Assembly (NCBI RefSeq): GCF_000758585.1
Contig: NZ_CP009281.1
Location: 2,294,001-2,358,000 of the forward strand
Direction of reading: 5' to 3'
From: Paenibacillus sp. FSL R5-0345
GTDB taxonomy: Bacteria; Bacillota; Bacilli; Paenibacillales; Paenibacillaceae
DNA length: 64,000 nt
Both the position numbers and the translations under genes were made by a program. The number at the start of each line of letters is the position of its first letter. Position 1 is the first letter of the stretch. Below are positions 9,222 to 18,791 of this stretch, one piece after another. A model generated the notes under the pieces. The model was not told the origin of the DNA and made no database searches. It saw only the letters and a list, made by a program, of their open reading frames with translations.

Positions 9222-10343
9222 ATGAAGAGATCACATTGGGCAATTCACACGGCAGACTCTATCATGGCGAGGACACCAAAGCTCTATGAGGATAAAGGCT
9301 ACAACGGAAGCTGGACCTATGACTATGGTGTGGTGTTGAATGGATTTGAATGGCTGTGGAAGCAAACTGGCGATGCGAAGTATCTGCAATTCATTCAAGA
9401 TCATATGGATTACTTTATTCAGGAAGATGGCAGCGTTAAGGGCTATCATTTGGACGAGTACAATATCGATCACATTAATAACGGGAAATTATTATTCACA
9501 CTATATAAAGAAACCAAGCAGGAAAAATATAAACAAGCGGCTACCTTATTTAGAAAACAGCTAAAGGCACATCCGCGAACCTCGGAAGGCGCTTTTTGGC
9601 ATAAAAATATTTATCCCTATCAAATCTGGTTGGATGGTCTTTATATGGGTGCACCTTTCTATTTGGCCTACTTGCTAGCCTTTGAGGAAGGGCAGGGGCT
9701 TGAAGATGTGACGAAACAATTTATTTTATGTGAGAAGCACACTAAAGATTCGGAAACGGGTCTGCTATATCACGCATGGGATGAACAACATATTCAGCCT
9801 TGGTGTGACCCCGAGACAGGGCTATCTCCTAACTTTTGGGCGCGTTCACTTGGCTGGTATCTTATGGCTTTAGTTGATGTTCTAGAGTTATTGCCGAGTG
9901 AGCATGCTGATTATCCAGAACTGGTCCGAATTCTAAACGATACTTTAACTGCTGTGAAGAAATATCAGGATCCTGAATCAGGAGTCTGGTATCAAGTAGT
10001 GAATCTGGGGGAACGCAAAGGGAATTATTTAGAAGCTTCTGCTTCCAGTATGATTGTGTACGCTATGGCAAAAGGTATTCGATTAGGCGTGTTAGAGGCT
10101 AGTTGGTACGAACCGTTAGACCGCGCGTTCCAAGGACTTATCAGCGAATTTGTACTAGAAACCAAAGAAGGTTGGGTCAATCTAAATAAAAATTGCCAAG
10201 TGGCGGGGTTAGGTGGAGTGGACCAAAGAGATGGTACCTTTGCTTATTACATTAGTGAGCCTATTGTCACGAATGACCAAAAAGGTGTGGGTGCTTTCCT
10301 ACAAGCCTGTGTGGAATACGAACAATTAAGAGGCTGGATCTGA
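9222..10343 (+). CDS. GH105/GH88-type unsaturated glycuronyl hydrolase (YteR-like), copy 2
   Basis: 373 residues from the ATG at 9222 (AGGGGG box just upstream); an upstream in-frame TTG at 9174 is less likely. The layout matches the previous gene, with Q-I-W-L-D-G-L-Y-M-G, H-A-W-D-E and F-W-A-R-S-L-G-W-Y, but many positions differ, so this is an old duplication. The two copies may handle different unsaturated uronate linkages (galacturonate-rhamnose versus galacturonate-galacturonate); that split is inference. No signal peptide. Confidence 0.92.
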   Translation: MKRSHWAIHTADSIMARTPKLYEDKGYNGSWTYDYGVVLNGFEWLWKQTGDAKYLQFIQDHMDYFIQEDGSVKGYHLDEYNIDHINNGKLLFTLYKETKQEKYKQAATLFRKQLKAHPRTSEGAFWHKNIYPYQIWLDGLYMGAPFYLAYLLAFEEGQGLEDVTKQFILCEKHTKDSETGLLYHAWDEQHIQPWCDPETGLSPNFWARSLGWYLMALVDVLELLPSEHADYPELVRILNDTLTAVKKYQDPESGVWYQVVNLGERKGNYLEASASSMIVYAMAKGIRLGVLEASWYEPLDRAFQGLISEFVLETKEGWVNLNKNCQVAGLGGVDQRDGTFAYYISEPIVTNDQKGVGAFLQACVEYEQLRGWI

Positions 10344-10365
10344 TATAGAACAGGAGTGCTATAGT

Positions 10366-11727
10366 ATGTCCGTATATAATATTGACGATTTTGGTGCGCT
10401 TAAGAATAGCGGAATGTTAGCGACAGAAGCGATTGCGCGTGCGATTGAAGCGGCAAGTGAGGCTGGTGGAGGAACTGTTTATGTGCCAGCTGGCACTTAC
10501 TATACGGGTGCGATTGTTATGAAAAGCAATATTGAATTAAATTTAAATCCAGGAACGATCCTTTCATTCAGTACGAACCCTGTGAATTACCCTGCGGTGG
10601 AATGTAGATGGGAAGGGGTGAAGCAGCAGGTTCATACACCTTGTATTCATGGTAAAGGTTTAGTCAATATATCGATTACCGGAAGCGGAACTATTAATGG
10701 TAATGGTAAGGCATGGTGGGATGTATTTCGGAACCGTCGGGAAGAGCTAAAGTACCCCCGTCCGACTTTGATTGGCTTTGATAGCTGTCAGCGGGTAACG
10801 ATTAAGGATGTCTCGCTGGTGAATTCTCCTAGCTGGACCGTTAATCCTGTGGCCTGCTACAATGTGACGATTGATAACCTGTCCATTTTGAACCCGGCTG
10901 ATTCTCCGAATACAGATGGTATTAATCCAGAGTCCTGTACGAATGTTCGGATAAGTAACTGCAATATTGATGTAGGTGATGACTGCATTGCTATCAAAGC
11001 AGGAACTGAAGATACGAAAGAACGTATTCCATGCGAGAATATCACGATCACAAACTGTACCATGGTTCATGGGCATGGTGGAGTTGTTCTTGGAAGTGAA
11101 ATGAGTGGAGATATTCGGAATGTAACCATTAGCAACTGTGTTTTTAAGCAAACCGATCGTGGCATTCGTATGAAATCAAGACGGGGTCGTGGTGGAACTA
11201 TTGAAGACATTAGGATCAGTAATATTGTAATGGAAGACGTCATTTGTCCATTTACTCTGAATCTATACTATTTCTGTGGGCCGCGCGGGAAAGAAAAGTA
11301 TGTGTGGGATAAAAATCCTTATCCGATCACTGATGAAACGCCATGCTTTAGACGCATCCATTTCGCCAATATTACCGCACGTAATGTTCATGCTGCTGCG
11401 GGATTCTTATATGGACTGGCGGAGCAGTATGTATCGGAGATTACTTTTTCAAATATTGATATCTCTATGGCAAGTAATGCGGTTCCCGGGCATCCGGATA
11501 TGATGACAGGAATCGAGAACATGAACAATCGCGGATTTTTCCTAGGCAATGCAAGGGATGTACAATTCCAACAGGTGACTATCGAGAATCATGAAGGACC
11601 TGCTTTTTACATTGAAAATGGCGAAGCAATAGAGATCGTGAATTGTCAGTCCAAGAACACGAAAAAGCCGGAGAAACTAGTAGAACAAGTTACCGTTTCG
11701 CCCACAGAACAGAATGTGTGTCCGTAA
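10366..11727 (+). CDS. GH28 polygalacturonase, cytoplasmic
   Basis: 453 residues with the right-handed parallel beta-helix of glycoside hydrolase family 28. The catalytic motifs are N-T-D (182-184), D-D (205-206), G-H-G (236-238) and R-M-K (268-270; R-I-K is usual). The family hydrolyses alpha-1,4-galacturonan by inversion. It has no signal peptide, unlike secreted polygalacturonases, so an exo- or oligogalacturonide-trimming role inside the cell is likely. Ribosome site AGGAG 8 bases before ATG; it sits in the middle of the operon. Confidence 0.94.
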   Translation: MSVYNIDDFGALKNSGMLATEAIARAIEAASEAGGGTVYVPAGTYYTGAIVMKSNIELNLNPGTILSFSTNPVNYPAVECRWEGVKQQVHTPCIHGKGLVNISITGSGTINGNGKAWWDVFRNRREELKYPRPTLIGFDSCQRVTIKDVSLVNSPSWTVNPVACYNVTIDNLSILNPADSPNTDGINPESCTNVRISNCNIDVGDDCIAIKAGTEDTKERIPCENITITNCTMVHGHGGVVLGSEMSGDIRNVTISNCVFKQTDRGIRMKSRRGRGGTIEDIRISNIVMEDVICPFTLNLYYFCGPRGKEKYVWDKNPYPITDETPCFRRIHFANITARNVHAAAGFLYGLAEQYVSEITFSNIDISMASNAVPGHPDMMTGIENMNNRGFFLGNARDVQFQQVTIENHEGPAFYIENGEAIEIVNCQSKNTKKPEKLVEQVTVSPTEQNVCP

Positions 11728-11739
11728 AGGGGGGAAGCC

Positions 11740-12630
11740 ATGGCGCCGGATAAACTGAAGGAACTGTTAGGCGATCTTCCAACGGATAAGCCGATTTCGG
11801 TAACTGTGATAAACCAAGAGGAACGGGACGGATATCGCCTCGAATCCCTTTTGCTTGATCTGAATGGATTGGAACGGGTTCCTGCTTATGTTGCTATTCC
11901 TTTGGATGGAGAAGGACCGTTTCCGCTGGTTGTCTTTAATCATTCTCATGGGGGGAATTACGCGAATGGACGTAATGAGTTTGTTCGCAGCAGCGCCTAT
12001 TTGCAACAGCCTTCTTTTGCTAAAGCCCTAACGGAGATGGGGTACGCTGCTTGCTGTATCGATATGTGGGGGTTTAATGAGCGTGGCGGTAAAACTGAGA
12101 GTGAGCTAGTGAAGGAAATGCTATGGAAGGGGCAGGTCATGTGGGGCATGATGCTGTATGACAATATTCGAATGCTGGATTACATGTGCCAACGTGAGGA
12201 TATTGACGCTTCCCGAATCGCAACAATCGGTATGTCCATGGGTGGTTTGATGGCATGGTGGCTGGCTGCATTAGACGAACGGGTCGGAGTGATTGTCGAC
12301 ATCTGTGGTCAAGTAGATGCACATAGCTTAATTGCTGTAAGAGGATTAGATCATCATGGCTACTATTCATATGTGCCCGGGTTATTGAAGCATTACACAA
12401 CGCTCGATATTCAAAAGCGGATTGCTCCCCGCCCGCGAATGAGTCTAGTAGGCAGAAACGATCGGTTATGTCCGATTGAAGGTGTTGAGCATCTGGCTCA
12501 AGGATTGTCTGAAGCTTACCAAACAGCAGGGAGCCCAGAACATTGGCAACCGCTAGTGGGAAGTGGAGGGCATATGGAGACTCTGGAAATGCGGACGTTA
12601 TGGCAGCAATTTTTGGCGAAGCATCTCTAA
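11740..12630 (+). CDS. Alpha/beta-hydrolase, probable cytoplasmic (acetyl) esterase
   Basis: 296 residues with an alpha/beta-hydrolase fold of the dienelactone-hydrolase/prolyl-oligopeptidase-like group. Nucleophile elbow G-M-S-M-G (Ser166), acid Asp241 in G-R-N-D, and base His278 in G-G-H. It starts 12 bases after the polygalacturonase stop and is followed by a pectin methylesterase, so removal of acetyl groups from imported pectic oligomers is a reasonable inference. A peptidase or other esterase cannot be excluded from the motifs alone. Confidence 0.78.
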   Translation: MAPDKLKELLGDLPTDKPISVTVINQEERDGYRLESLLLDLNGLERVPAYVAIPLDGEGPFPLVVFNHSHGGNYANGRNEFVRSSAYLQQPSFAKALTEMGYAACCIDMWGFNERGGKTESELVKEMLWKGQVMWGMMLYDNIRMLDYMCQREDIDASRIATIGMSMGGLMAWWLAALDERVGVIVDICGQVDAHSLIAVRGLDHHGYYSYVPGLLKHYTTLDIQKRIAPRPRMSLVGRNDRLCPIEGVEHLAQGLSEAYQTAGSPEHWQPLVGSGGHMETLEMRTLWQQFLAKHL

Positions 12631-12655
12631 AATCCATGGAAGGGAACAGACAACA

Positions 12656-13621
12656 ATGCTAGTAGTGGGCAAAGAATCCTTTTGCGATTATCGCACCATT
12701 CAAGAGGCGATAGATTCGCTAGAGGGTGAGCCAACCAGCCAAGCGGTTACGCTCTATATTTTATCCGGCATCTATCAAGAGGCAGTTCGGATTTACCGTT
12801 CTAATCTTAAGGTTATAGGACTTGGCTGCGTGGAAATAACCATGAACCGTTATGCCAAAGAGCGTGATGAAGCGGGGGAAGAAATCAATACGTTTGCTAC
12901 TCCAACGTTATTTCTGGGCGGCAGTCATTTGGTATTAGAGAATCTGGTGATAACCAATAGTGCTGGGCAGGGAGAACGTATTGGGCAGGCATTAGCCGTC
13001 TATGCGCATTGCGACCAAACCGTATTCAGAAATTGCATCTTTAAGGGGTATCAGGACACATTGTTCACAGGACCTTTACCACCTGCTCCACGAGAGCGAA
13101 GGGCATTCGGAGGTATTCCGCTGAGAGAACATCACGCCCAGTATCGTCAGTTATATCAGCATTGCTATATAGAAGGAACCATCGATTTTATTTTTGGCGG
13201 TGCCACGGCTTATTTCGATCAATGTGAGATTCGCAGTTTACGTCATAATGAGAATCTTTCCGGTTATATAACAGCGGCTTCGACACCCGAGGGACAGTCA
13301 CATGGCTACATTTTTAAGAATTGCTTCTTAACAGCCGATCCTGATATTGCTCCAGTGTTTCTAGGACGTCCTTGGCGCGAGTACGCGAAGACCGTGTTTG
13401 TGGGTTGTCAGATGGGCTTGCATATTCATCCTATGGGCTGGGACAACTGGAATAACGCAGCGAATGAGCAAACCGTTAGATATCAGGAATATGACGTGAA
13501 GGATGCTGCGTCCCTGAGGAAGAAGCGTGTTCCATGGGCAGATTGCTTTGAGGATGGGGGAGAAGCGCTGGATAAAGAGTTTGTTTTTGCTGGGACGGAC
13601 TTTTGGAAGCAAGTACTGTAA
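12656..13621 (+). CDS. CE8 pectin methylesterase, cytoplasmic
   Basis: 321 residues from the ATG at 12656, which follows AAGGGA by about 10 bases. The longer in-frame start at 12563 would overlap the esterase gene. Family motifs: G-Y-Q-D-T-L (Asp134), D-F-I-F-G (Asp177) and L-G-R-P-W (Arg238, Trp240), all on a parallel beta-helix. It demethylates galacturonan so hydrolases can act. No signal peptide, so it works on imported oligomers. Last gene of the pectin operon; a terminator follows. Confidence 0.93.
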   Translation: MLVVGKESFCDYRTIQEAIDSLEGEPTSQAVTLYILSGIYQEAVRIYRSNLKVIGLGCVEITMNRYAKERDEAGEEINTFATPTLFLGGSHLVLENLVITNSAGQGERIGQALAVYAHCDQTVFRNCIFKGYQDTLFTGPLPPAPRERRAFGGIPLREHHAQYRQLYQHCYIEGTIDFIFGGATAYFDQCEIRSLRHNENLSGYITAASTPEGQSHGYIFKNCFLTADPDIAPVFLGRPWREYAKTVFVGCQMGLHIHPMGWDNWNNAANEQTVRYQEYDVKDAASLRKKRVPWADCFEDGGEALDKEFVFAGTDFWKQVL

Positions 13622-13644
13622 TTGATTAATCTTTCAAAAAATGA

Positions 13645-13687
13645 GGCAGTCATGGACGAGCGTAAAGAGTCCTTGATTGCCGTTTTT
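13645..13687 (+). terminator. Terminator of the pectin operon
   Basis: Imperfect 13-base stem (GGCAGTCATGGAC against GTCCTTGATTGCC, one mismatch and one wobble) with an 11-base loop, followed by GTTTTTATTT. It lies 24 bases after the pectin methylesterase stop. Confidence 0.75.
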
Positions 13688-13853
13688 ATTTCTTTTGTTT
13701 TCTTTCAATATAAATCCAAGTGTGATATATCAACCAGAATATCATAGGAACTAATAAAACATAGGGCCTCTGGCGTGCAGGAAGAAAGGAGTATAAAAAT
13801 AGCCCGATTATTATCGTTGGTAACACTAGAATAAAATACTTTTTCCAATGCAT
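13686..13853 (-). CDS. Small membrane protein, 55 residues (DUF3311-like)
   Basis: On the minus strand an ATG at 13853 opens 55 codons ending at TAA 13686-13688. A GGGAGGG ribosome site lies about 6 bases upstream. The protein has an N-terminal M-H-W-K-K, one hydrophobic helix, a P-A-R-Q-R-P turn, a second helix (F-W-L-I-Y-H-T-W-I-Y) and a basic tail. Two helices with a proline-rich turn resemble small DUF3311-type proteins; the family call is tentative. It lies just downstream of the minus-strand gene at 13896-14348 and may be co-transcribed. Confidence 0.68.
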   Translation of the reverse strand: MHWKKYFILVLPTIIIGLFLYSFLPARQRPYVLLVPMIFWLIYHTWIYIERKQKK

Positions 13854-13895
13854 GTTCTTCCCTCCCTATGGTTTAATACTTACATCCTTTAAGTG

Positions 13896-14348
13896 TTAAT
13901 GCCCTCGTATGTCTAGATCACTTAATGGATAATTACTACTGCCCCAAGTGTAAACAATATAATAGTTAACTAGCTTTTCATCTGCTTTCAATGCTTTGAA
14001 TTTCAAATCACGATGTTCAATAAAAGCAATGTTATTACTCACTTGCTTTTCAACGATGTAACTCCAATCATTCTCGCGATACTTTCCATAAAAATTATTT
14101 AATTGTTCCAAAGTTTGTTCTGATTTGATTAAAATAGCGCCAAAAAATTGCATTCCATTTCCATTCCCCATTAATTTCCCAGCGGATGATAAAGCATCTA
14201 CCCTTTCAGTTTTATCTGGCAAAGATAGTTCCATTAGATTTTTCTTTGTGGAATATGCAATGTAATTGTTAATAAATGGAGTGGATACGATTGGTAAAAT
14301 AAGAGCAACCACTGCAATGATTAAAATGATTATGAATGTTTTTTTCAA
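13896..14348 (-). CDS. Hypothetical membrane-anchored protein, 150 residues
   Basis: I do not recognise this family. An N-terminal K-K-T followed by a strong hydrophobic segment (residues 5-23) looks like a signal anchor or uncleaved signal peptide. The remaining 120 residues are soluble, mixed alpha/beta in character and probably extracytoplasmic. The ATG follows a GGGAGGGG site in the upstream sequence. It sits upstream of the 55-residue membrane protein on the same strand, with 42 bases between them. Confidence 0.72.
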   Translation of the reverse strand: MKKTFIIILIIAVVALILPIVSTPFINNYIAYSTKKNLMELSLPDKTERVDALSSAGKLMGNGNGMQFFGAILIKSEQTLEQLNNFYGKYRENDWSYIVEKQVSNNIAFIEHRDLKFKALKADEKLVNYYIVYTWGSSNYPLSDLDIRGH

Positions 14349-14585
14349 GTTTACCCCTCCCTTTTATCAGAGATCTTCCGATTCTTCCAATACATTCCTG
14401 TAACTGTTTATTCTATTAAAGGTAATGATCCTCCTGCCTGCTATAGTAACTTGTAACAACCGCTAAATTATCCAAACGAACTACTTTGTAATTATTCCAA
14501 TCTTATGAGATAATAGAGTTTTTCCGTTGATTCTATTTTTCATGGCATATGTGATATGCCTGATCAAATATTGGAGGTAGGCTTG

Positions 14586-16535
14586 TTGGCGACACAGTAT
14601 CCTTTTGAATATGATCGGACCAGACCTTTTATGGAGCAAGTAGGAGAATGGGTCGGAGATGTATTTTATGAAATTCTTCCTGAGGCAGGATTTGAAGTCC
14701 GTGATGAACAGATTTACATGGCGTTTCAGGTGGAGCGAGCTTTTGCTGAGAAAAAGACGATTTTTGCTGAGGCAGGGGTCGGTACGGGTAAGACTTTAGT
14801 GTATTTGTTATATAGCATTTGTTATGCGCGGTATATGGGCAAACCTGCGATTATCGCTTGTGCGGATGAGTCATTGATCGAGCAGCTTGTGAAACCGGAA
14901 GGCGATATTGCCAAGCTTGCGAAGCATCTGAATATGAATATTGATGCCAGACTAGCGAAATCTCCGGACAAGTATATGTGTCTGAAAAAGCTGGATCACG
15001 CACGCAACAATGATGATGGGAGCTTGCCGCTGGAGAGTTTATACAGTACTCTACCTGATTTTGTACATTCTCATGCACCGATGCAGCAGTTCCATGCCTA
15101 TGGCGACCGTAGGGACTATCCAGATTTGAACGATGAGCAATGGAATAAGATCAATTGGGATACGTTTCAGGATTGTTTTACTTGCGATATGCGTCACCGC
15201 TGTGGGCAGACGTTGTCCCGTGATCATTACCGGAAATCAAGTGACTTGATCATTTGTTCTCACGATTATTACATGGAACATATTTGGACTTATGAAGCGC
15301 GTAAGCGAGAGGGTCAAATTCCTTTACTTCCAGAGCATTGTGCCGTTGTTTTTGACGAAGGGCATTTGTTAGAATCTGCCGCCATGAAGGCGTTAGGCTA
15401 TAAAATGAAGCATGTTGTCTTTGAAGAACTAATCTCTCGTCTGTTACAGAATGAGATTCGTGAGACGCTCGCGGTACTTATTGATGAAGCGATTATGCAG
15501 AGTGAGCAGATGTTTAAATACATTCGTCGTCAATGCCGCAGCATTCCTGGATCGGATCGAAAAAGCATTGCGCTTAACGCACCGCTAATCCGTGAGGTGC
15601 ACCGCATGCGTAGTGTAATTGCTGCTATCGAAGAAGAATTAGTATTCGAAAGTGGACTTTACACGATTGATGAATATCAGTTGCGGATTGTGGAAGAACG
15701 TTTGGAGACCATAGAGATCGCGTTGAGATTGTTTGAGGATTCAGGTGCATTAATCTGCTGGGCGACAGAAGATAGTGATGGCTTAACGCTGTCGGTCATG
15801 CCACGTAATGTTAAGGAAGTACTCCAAGACAGCTTGTTCACGCAAAAAATGCCAATCGTATTCTCTTCGGCTACCTTATCCGTGGATAAATCATTCCAAT
15901 ACTTGAAGGACAGTCTTGGGATTCAAGACTTTCTGTCTTTCTCTGTAGACTCACCTTATGATTATGAGCATCAGATGAATGTCTATGTGCCAGAGCTTCG
16001 GAGCGGTGATTTTGCTGAAAAAATGGAGATCTCTCTAAAGCTTATCCAGCAGACTGAAGGAAGAGCCCTGCTGCTGTTCCGTACTCGGGAAGAACTTCTG
16101 CAGTTCAAGCAGCTCAGCTCGCAGACAGCAGAATCCAGTAAGTATTCTTTCCTCTTTGAAGGGGATCAAGAGATCAGCTATCTGATCTCAGCTTTTCAAA
16201 GGGATGAGCATAGTGTGCTTTGTGCGGTAACGCTGTGGGAAGGACTAGACATACCAGGACCTTCATTATCTAATGTGATCATTTGGTCACTGCCTTATCC
16301 GCCGCTCGACCCTGTATTTATGGCGAAACGAGCGGAGACCTCCAATCCTTTTGAAGAGGTGGATTTGCCGTACATGCTGCTGAGACTTAAACAAGGGATG
16401 GGACGTCTGATCAGAACGGGCACGGACCAAGGAATTGTGACGGTGCTTGCGGAAGCTGAAGGACAACATCCGGTTCACGAGTATATAACTTCTGTACTTC
16501 CGAAGGGTACTAAGCTTCAGATGCTAGAAGTGTAA
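14586..16535 (+). CDS. ATP-dependent DNA helicase, DinG/XPD-like, with Fe-S cysteines
   Basis: About 650 residues, superfamily 2. Walker A G-V-G-T-G-K-T near residue 60; DEAH-type box D-E-G-H near 260; motif VI Q-G-M-G-R-L-I-R-T-G near 615. Four cysteines between Walker A and DEAH (M-C-L-K-K and C-F-T-C-D-M-R-H-R-C) match the iron-sulfur domain of DinG/YoaA/XPD helicases, which unwind 5'-3' in repair. I prefer the TTG at 14586, with GGAGG 8 bases upstream, over the ATG at 14556, which precedes that box. It stands alone and has a terminator behind it. Confidence 0.88.
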   Translation: MATQYPFEYDRTRPFMEQVGEWVGDVFYEILPEAGFEVRDEQIYMAFQVERAFAEKKTIFAEAGVGTGKTLVYLLYSICYARYMGKPAIIACADESLIEQLVKPEGDIAKLAKHLNMNIDARLAKSPDKYMCLKKLDHARNNDDGSLPLESLYSTLPDFVHSHAPMQQFHAYGDRRDYPDLNDEQWNKINWDTFQDCFTCDMRHRCGQTLSRDHYRKSSDLIICSHDYYMEHIWTYEARKREGQIPLLPEHCAVVFDEGHLLESAAMKALGYKMKHVVFEELISRLLQNEIRETLAVLIDEAIMQSEQMFKYIRRQCRSIPGSDRKSIALNAPLIREVHRMRSVIAAIEEELVFESGLYTIDEYQLRIVEERLETIEIALRLFEDSGALICWATEDSDGLTLSVMPRNVKEVLQDSLFTQKMPIVFSSATLSVDKSFQYLKDSLGIQDFLSFSVDSPYDYEHQMNVYVPELRSGDFAEKMEISLKLIQQTEGRALLLFRTREELLQFKQLSSQTAESSKYSFLFEGDQEISYLISAFQRDEHSVLCAVTLWEGLDIPGPSLSNVIIWSLPYPPLDPVFMAKRAETSNPFEEVDLPYMLLRLKQGMGRLIRTGTDQGIVTVLAEAEGQHPVHEYITSVLPKGTKLQMLEV

Positions 16536-16559
16536 ATGTAATATAGGAACACAAACGAC

Positions 16560-16614
16560 GCTCTTTTGGTGAGGCGGCTGCTCTGGCATGCTGCTTCTCG
16601 AAGGAGCTTTTTTT
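16560..16614 (+). terminator. Terminator after the helicase gene
   Basis: A long hairpin with several wobble pairs (GCTCTTTTGG against the complement in CGAAGGAGC) and a large loop, followed by seven T residues. Confidence 0.65.
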
Positions 16615-16756
16615 GCGCAAATTCAAGCATAAGGATTACTAATCTTACAGATAGTATATTGGTATTTAACTTTCGAGCCATGGCGTTTTATTGTTGATTC
16701 ATGGGGGATATACATACCTCCGTCATCTAGAGATTCATACAAGGGGTGTACACGAC

Positions 16757-17800
16757 ATGGGGGATTCACAGGGATTATACCAATCGAACCATAAGAAAGA
16801 GGTTGGTTTTGCGCTTGGCATTGGATTGACCTTAATCATTGCATTAGTCGCAAAGTATTTAGCAGGCTTTCCATTTCTCTCTATTATGGGCCAACTGGTC
16901 ATTGCCATTCTAATCGGAATTATTTGGCGGGCAACCGTCGGAGTGCCGGGCACGATCACTCAAGGGACTGATTTTTCCAGCAAAAAGCTACTGCGTCTAG
17001 GAATTATCCTGCTTGGTATGCGGTTGAATTTAATGGATATCGTAGCTGCGGGTCCAAGGGTATTTCTACTGGCTGTTATCGTGATCGTATTTACGATCTC
17101 TGTTGTCTACGGGCTTGCTCGACTGTTCAAGGTTGATAAACGACTCAGTATCTTAACTGCCTGTGGAACAGCGATCTGCGGTGCGGCAGCGGTGGTGGCG
17201 ATTGCTCCACAAATCAAAGCGAAAGACGACGAAACTGCGATTGGCGCAGCGATAGTCGCTATATTAGGTACAATATTCACGTTGCTCTACACTTTTTTGT
17301 ACCCTTTGCTAGGCTTATCCGATCTAGGCTACGGGGTATTCTCTGGAGCTACCTTACATGAAATTGCTCACGTCATCGCAGCAGCTGATGCAGGTGGGAA
17401 TGCAGCAGTAGATATGGCGGTCATCGTTAAATTGACTCGGGTAGCCTTACTTGTTCCTGTGGCTATATTAATTGGGATTTGGACGAATCGCGCGGAAAGA
17501 AAAGTTCAGGGAGTTCAGTCTAAAGCCTCGTGGAAAAGTATTCCTATTCCTTGGTTTATTCTCGGTTTCTTACTCGTAAGTGGTGTGAATTCATTAGGGA
17601 TTGTATCTGCATCAGTGGCAAATGGAATTGTAACGATAGCTTATATGCTAATCGCTATGGCGATGGCTGGACTTGGCTTGAATGTTGATTTGGCGGCATT
17701 TAGACGACTGGGGATGAAGTCTTTTGCAGCTGGGCTTATAGGTTCGGTCTTGTTGTCCTTAGTTGGATTTACACTAGTTCACTGGTTTGGACTGGCATGA
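16757..17800 (+). CDS. YeiH-family transporter (putative sulfate exporter family)
   Basis: 347 residues, about ten membrane helices. Family segments present: an N-terminal amphipathic start, [20 protein letters not shown] and [10 protein letters not shown], the His-containing motif typical of the family. Members are annotated as sulfate or sulfonate exporters with little experimental support, so the substrate is open. Start chosen at 16757, where AAGGGG lies about 8 bases upstream; the in-frame ATG at 16691 would add a non-hydrophobic stretch. Confidence 0.86.
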   Translation: MGDSQGLYQSNHKKEVGFALGIGLTLIIALVAKYLAGFPFLSIMGQLVIAILIGIIWRATVGVPGTITQGTDFSSKKLLRLGIILLGMRLNLMDIVAAGPRVFLLAVIVIVFTISVVYGLARLFKVDKRLSILTACGTAICGAAAVVAIAPQIKAKDDETAIGAAIVAILGTIFTLLYTFLYPLLGLSDLGYGVFSGATLHEIAHVIAAADAGGNAAVDMAVIVKLTRVALLVPVAILIGIWTNRAERKVQGVQSKASWKSIPIPWFILGFLLVSGVNSLGIVSASVANGIVTIAYMLIAMAMAGLGLNVDLAAFRRLGMKSFAAGLIGSVLLSLVGFTLVHWFGLA

Positions 17801-17913
17801 TCTTTTGCATACATTTGAATAGTAAGAAATGAACTACTTCATATCTAAATATTGTCCTTCTGTATATCATTTAATGTGGCTGGGTAGGCATGAAATGGAT
17901 GGAGGGACATCAG

Positions 17914-18726
17914 GTGAAATATTGCATAGGGGAATTTGCTTCCATTCTCGGTGTAACTGCAGATACGCTGAGGTTATACGAGAAACATGATATTGTTAGG
18001 CCCACTAAAGATAACAGCAATAATTACAGATATTTTAATGACTTAGATGCAAGAGATTTGCTAATGAGTAGATGGTACAGAAGTATGGGAATTCCATTGC
18101 CGGAAGTGGCAACGCTGATGAAGGAGTCTTCATTAGAGCAAGTTATGGGTAGGATGCAGGAAACAGAGTCGAATTTAGAAGAAGAGATCAAGCGGAAGAC
18201 GATGCTGCTAAAAAAGATGAATGAAATTCATAATGAACTCAGAGAATTAGACTCCTCTTTATATAAGTGTAAACTTAAACAGCTGCCAGGTATGTATAGA
18301 CTAAAGCAAACGGATAAAAATGCATTATTAAAAAATGATATTGTAAAAAGCTTAGTCAACACTTGGATGGATCTGCTGCCGTATGCGTTTTATTCTTTTA
18401 GAATTGAGGATACAGGTATCTTTTTCAGTGAAAACAATAATTTTAATTATAGCTGGGGCCTTACTTTGCTAGAAGATGAAGCGCAACAATTCGAAATGGA
18501 TATTGAAGAGTACGCAGAGTATATTAGCCCAAGTCTTTGTATCTCAGCAACAATGTTATGTACGGATGAAAAATATATCACGAAGAACTCCTTGCAGTTC
18601 ATGTTTGACTATATCGAAGCTAATCATTATTCCATTTCGGGAGATGTGGTTGGAAAATTACTGCTCACCGAAAAAATTGAAGGCCATAATAGATCTTATT
18701 TGGAAGTGAATATCCCAATCAAATAG
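17914..18726 (+). CDS. MerR-family transcriptional regulator
   Basis: About 270 residues. The N-terminal winged helix (residues 1-70) has the MerR pattern (I-G-E-F-A, T-A-D-T-L-R-L-Y-E, N-Y-R-Y-F); a coiled-coil dimerisation helix (about 85-125) and a 140-residue effector domain follow. The GTG at 17914 is preferred because GGAGGG precedes it by 8 bases. A MerR-type promoter with a 19-base spacer and a dyad lies 66 bases past the stop, in front of the flavoprotein gene, which is therefore the likely target. The effector is unknown. Confidence 0.9.
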   Translation: MKYCIGEFASILGVTADTLRLYEKHDIVRPTKDNSNNYRYFNDLDARDLLMSRWYRSMGIPLPEVATLMKESSLEQVMGRMQETESNLEEEIKRKTMLLKKMNEIHNELRELDSSLYKCKLKQLPGMYRLKQTDKNALLKNDIVKSLVNTWMDLLPYAFYSFRIEDTGIFFSENNNFNYSWGLTLLEDEAQQFEMDIEEYAEYISPSLCISATMLCTDEKYITKNSLQFMFDYIEANHYSISGDVVGKLLLTEKIEGHNRSYLEVNIPIK

Positions 18727-18738
18727 TGACTCTAATTA

Positions 18739-18766
18739 AACATCTGCTCTTTGGGCAGATGTTTTT
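18739..18766 (+). terminator. Terminator of the MerR gene
   Basis: Perfect 9-base arms AACATCTGC and GCAGATGTT with a 7-base loop, then a T-rich tract. Confidence 0.85.
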
Positions 18767-18791
18767 CTTCTAGTTGGACAAAAAGTAGACA

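Noticed and set aside
10747-11151. 134-codon minus-strand frame inside GH28
   Set aside because: Opposite strand of the catalytic core of the polygalacturonase; no supporting signals.
12137-12637. 166-codon minus-strand frame inside the esterase gene
   Set aside because: The plus-strand gene has clear catalytic motifs and operon position; the reverse frame has no ribosome site or recognisable domain.
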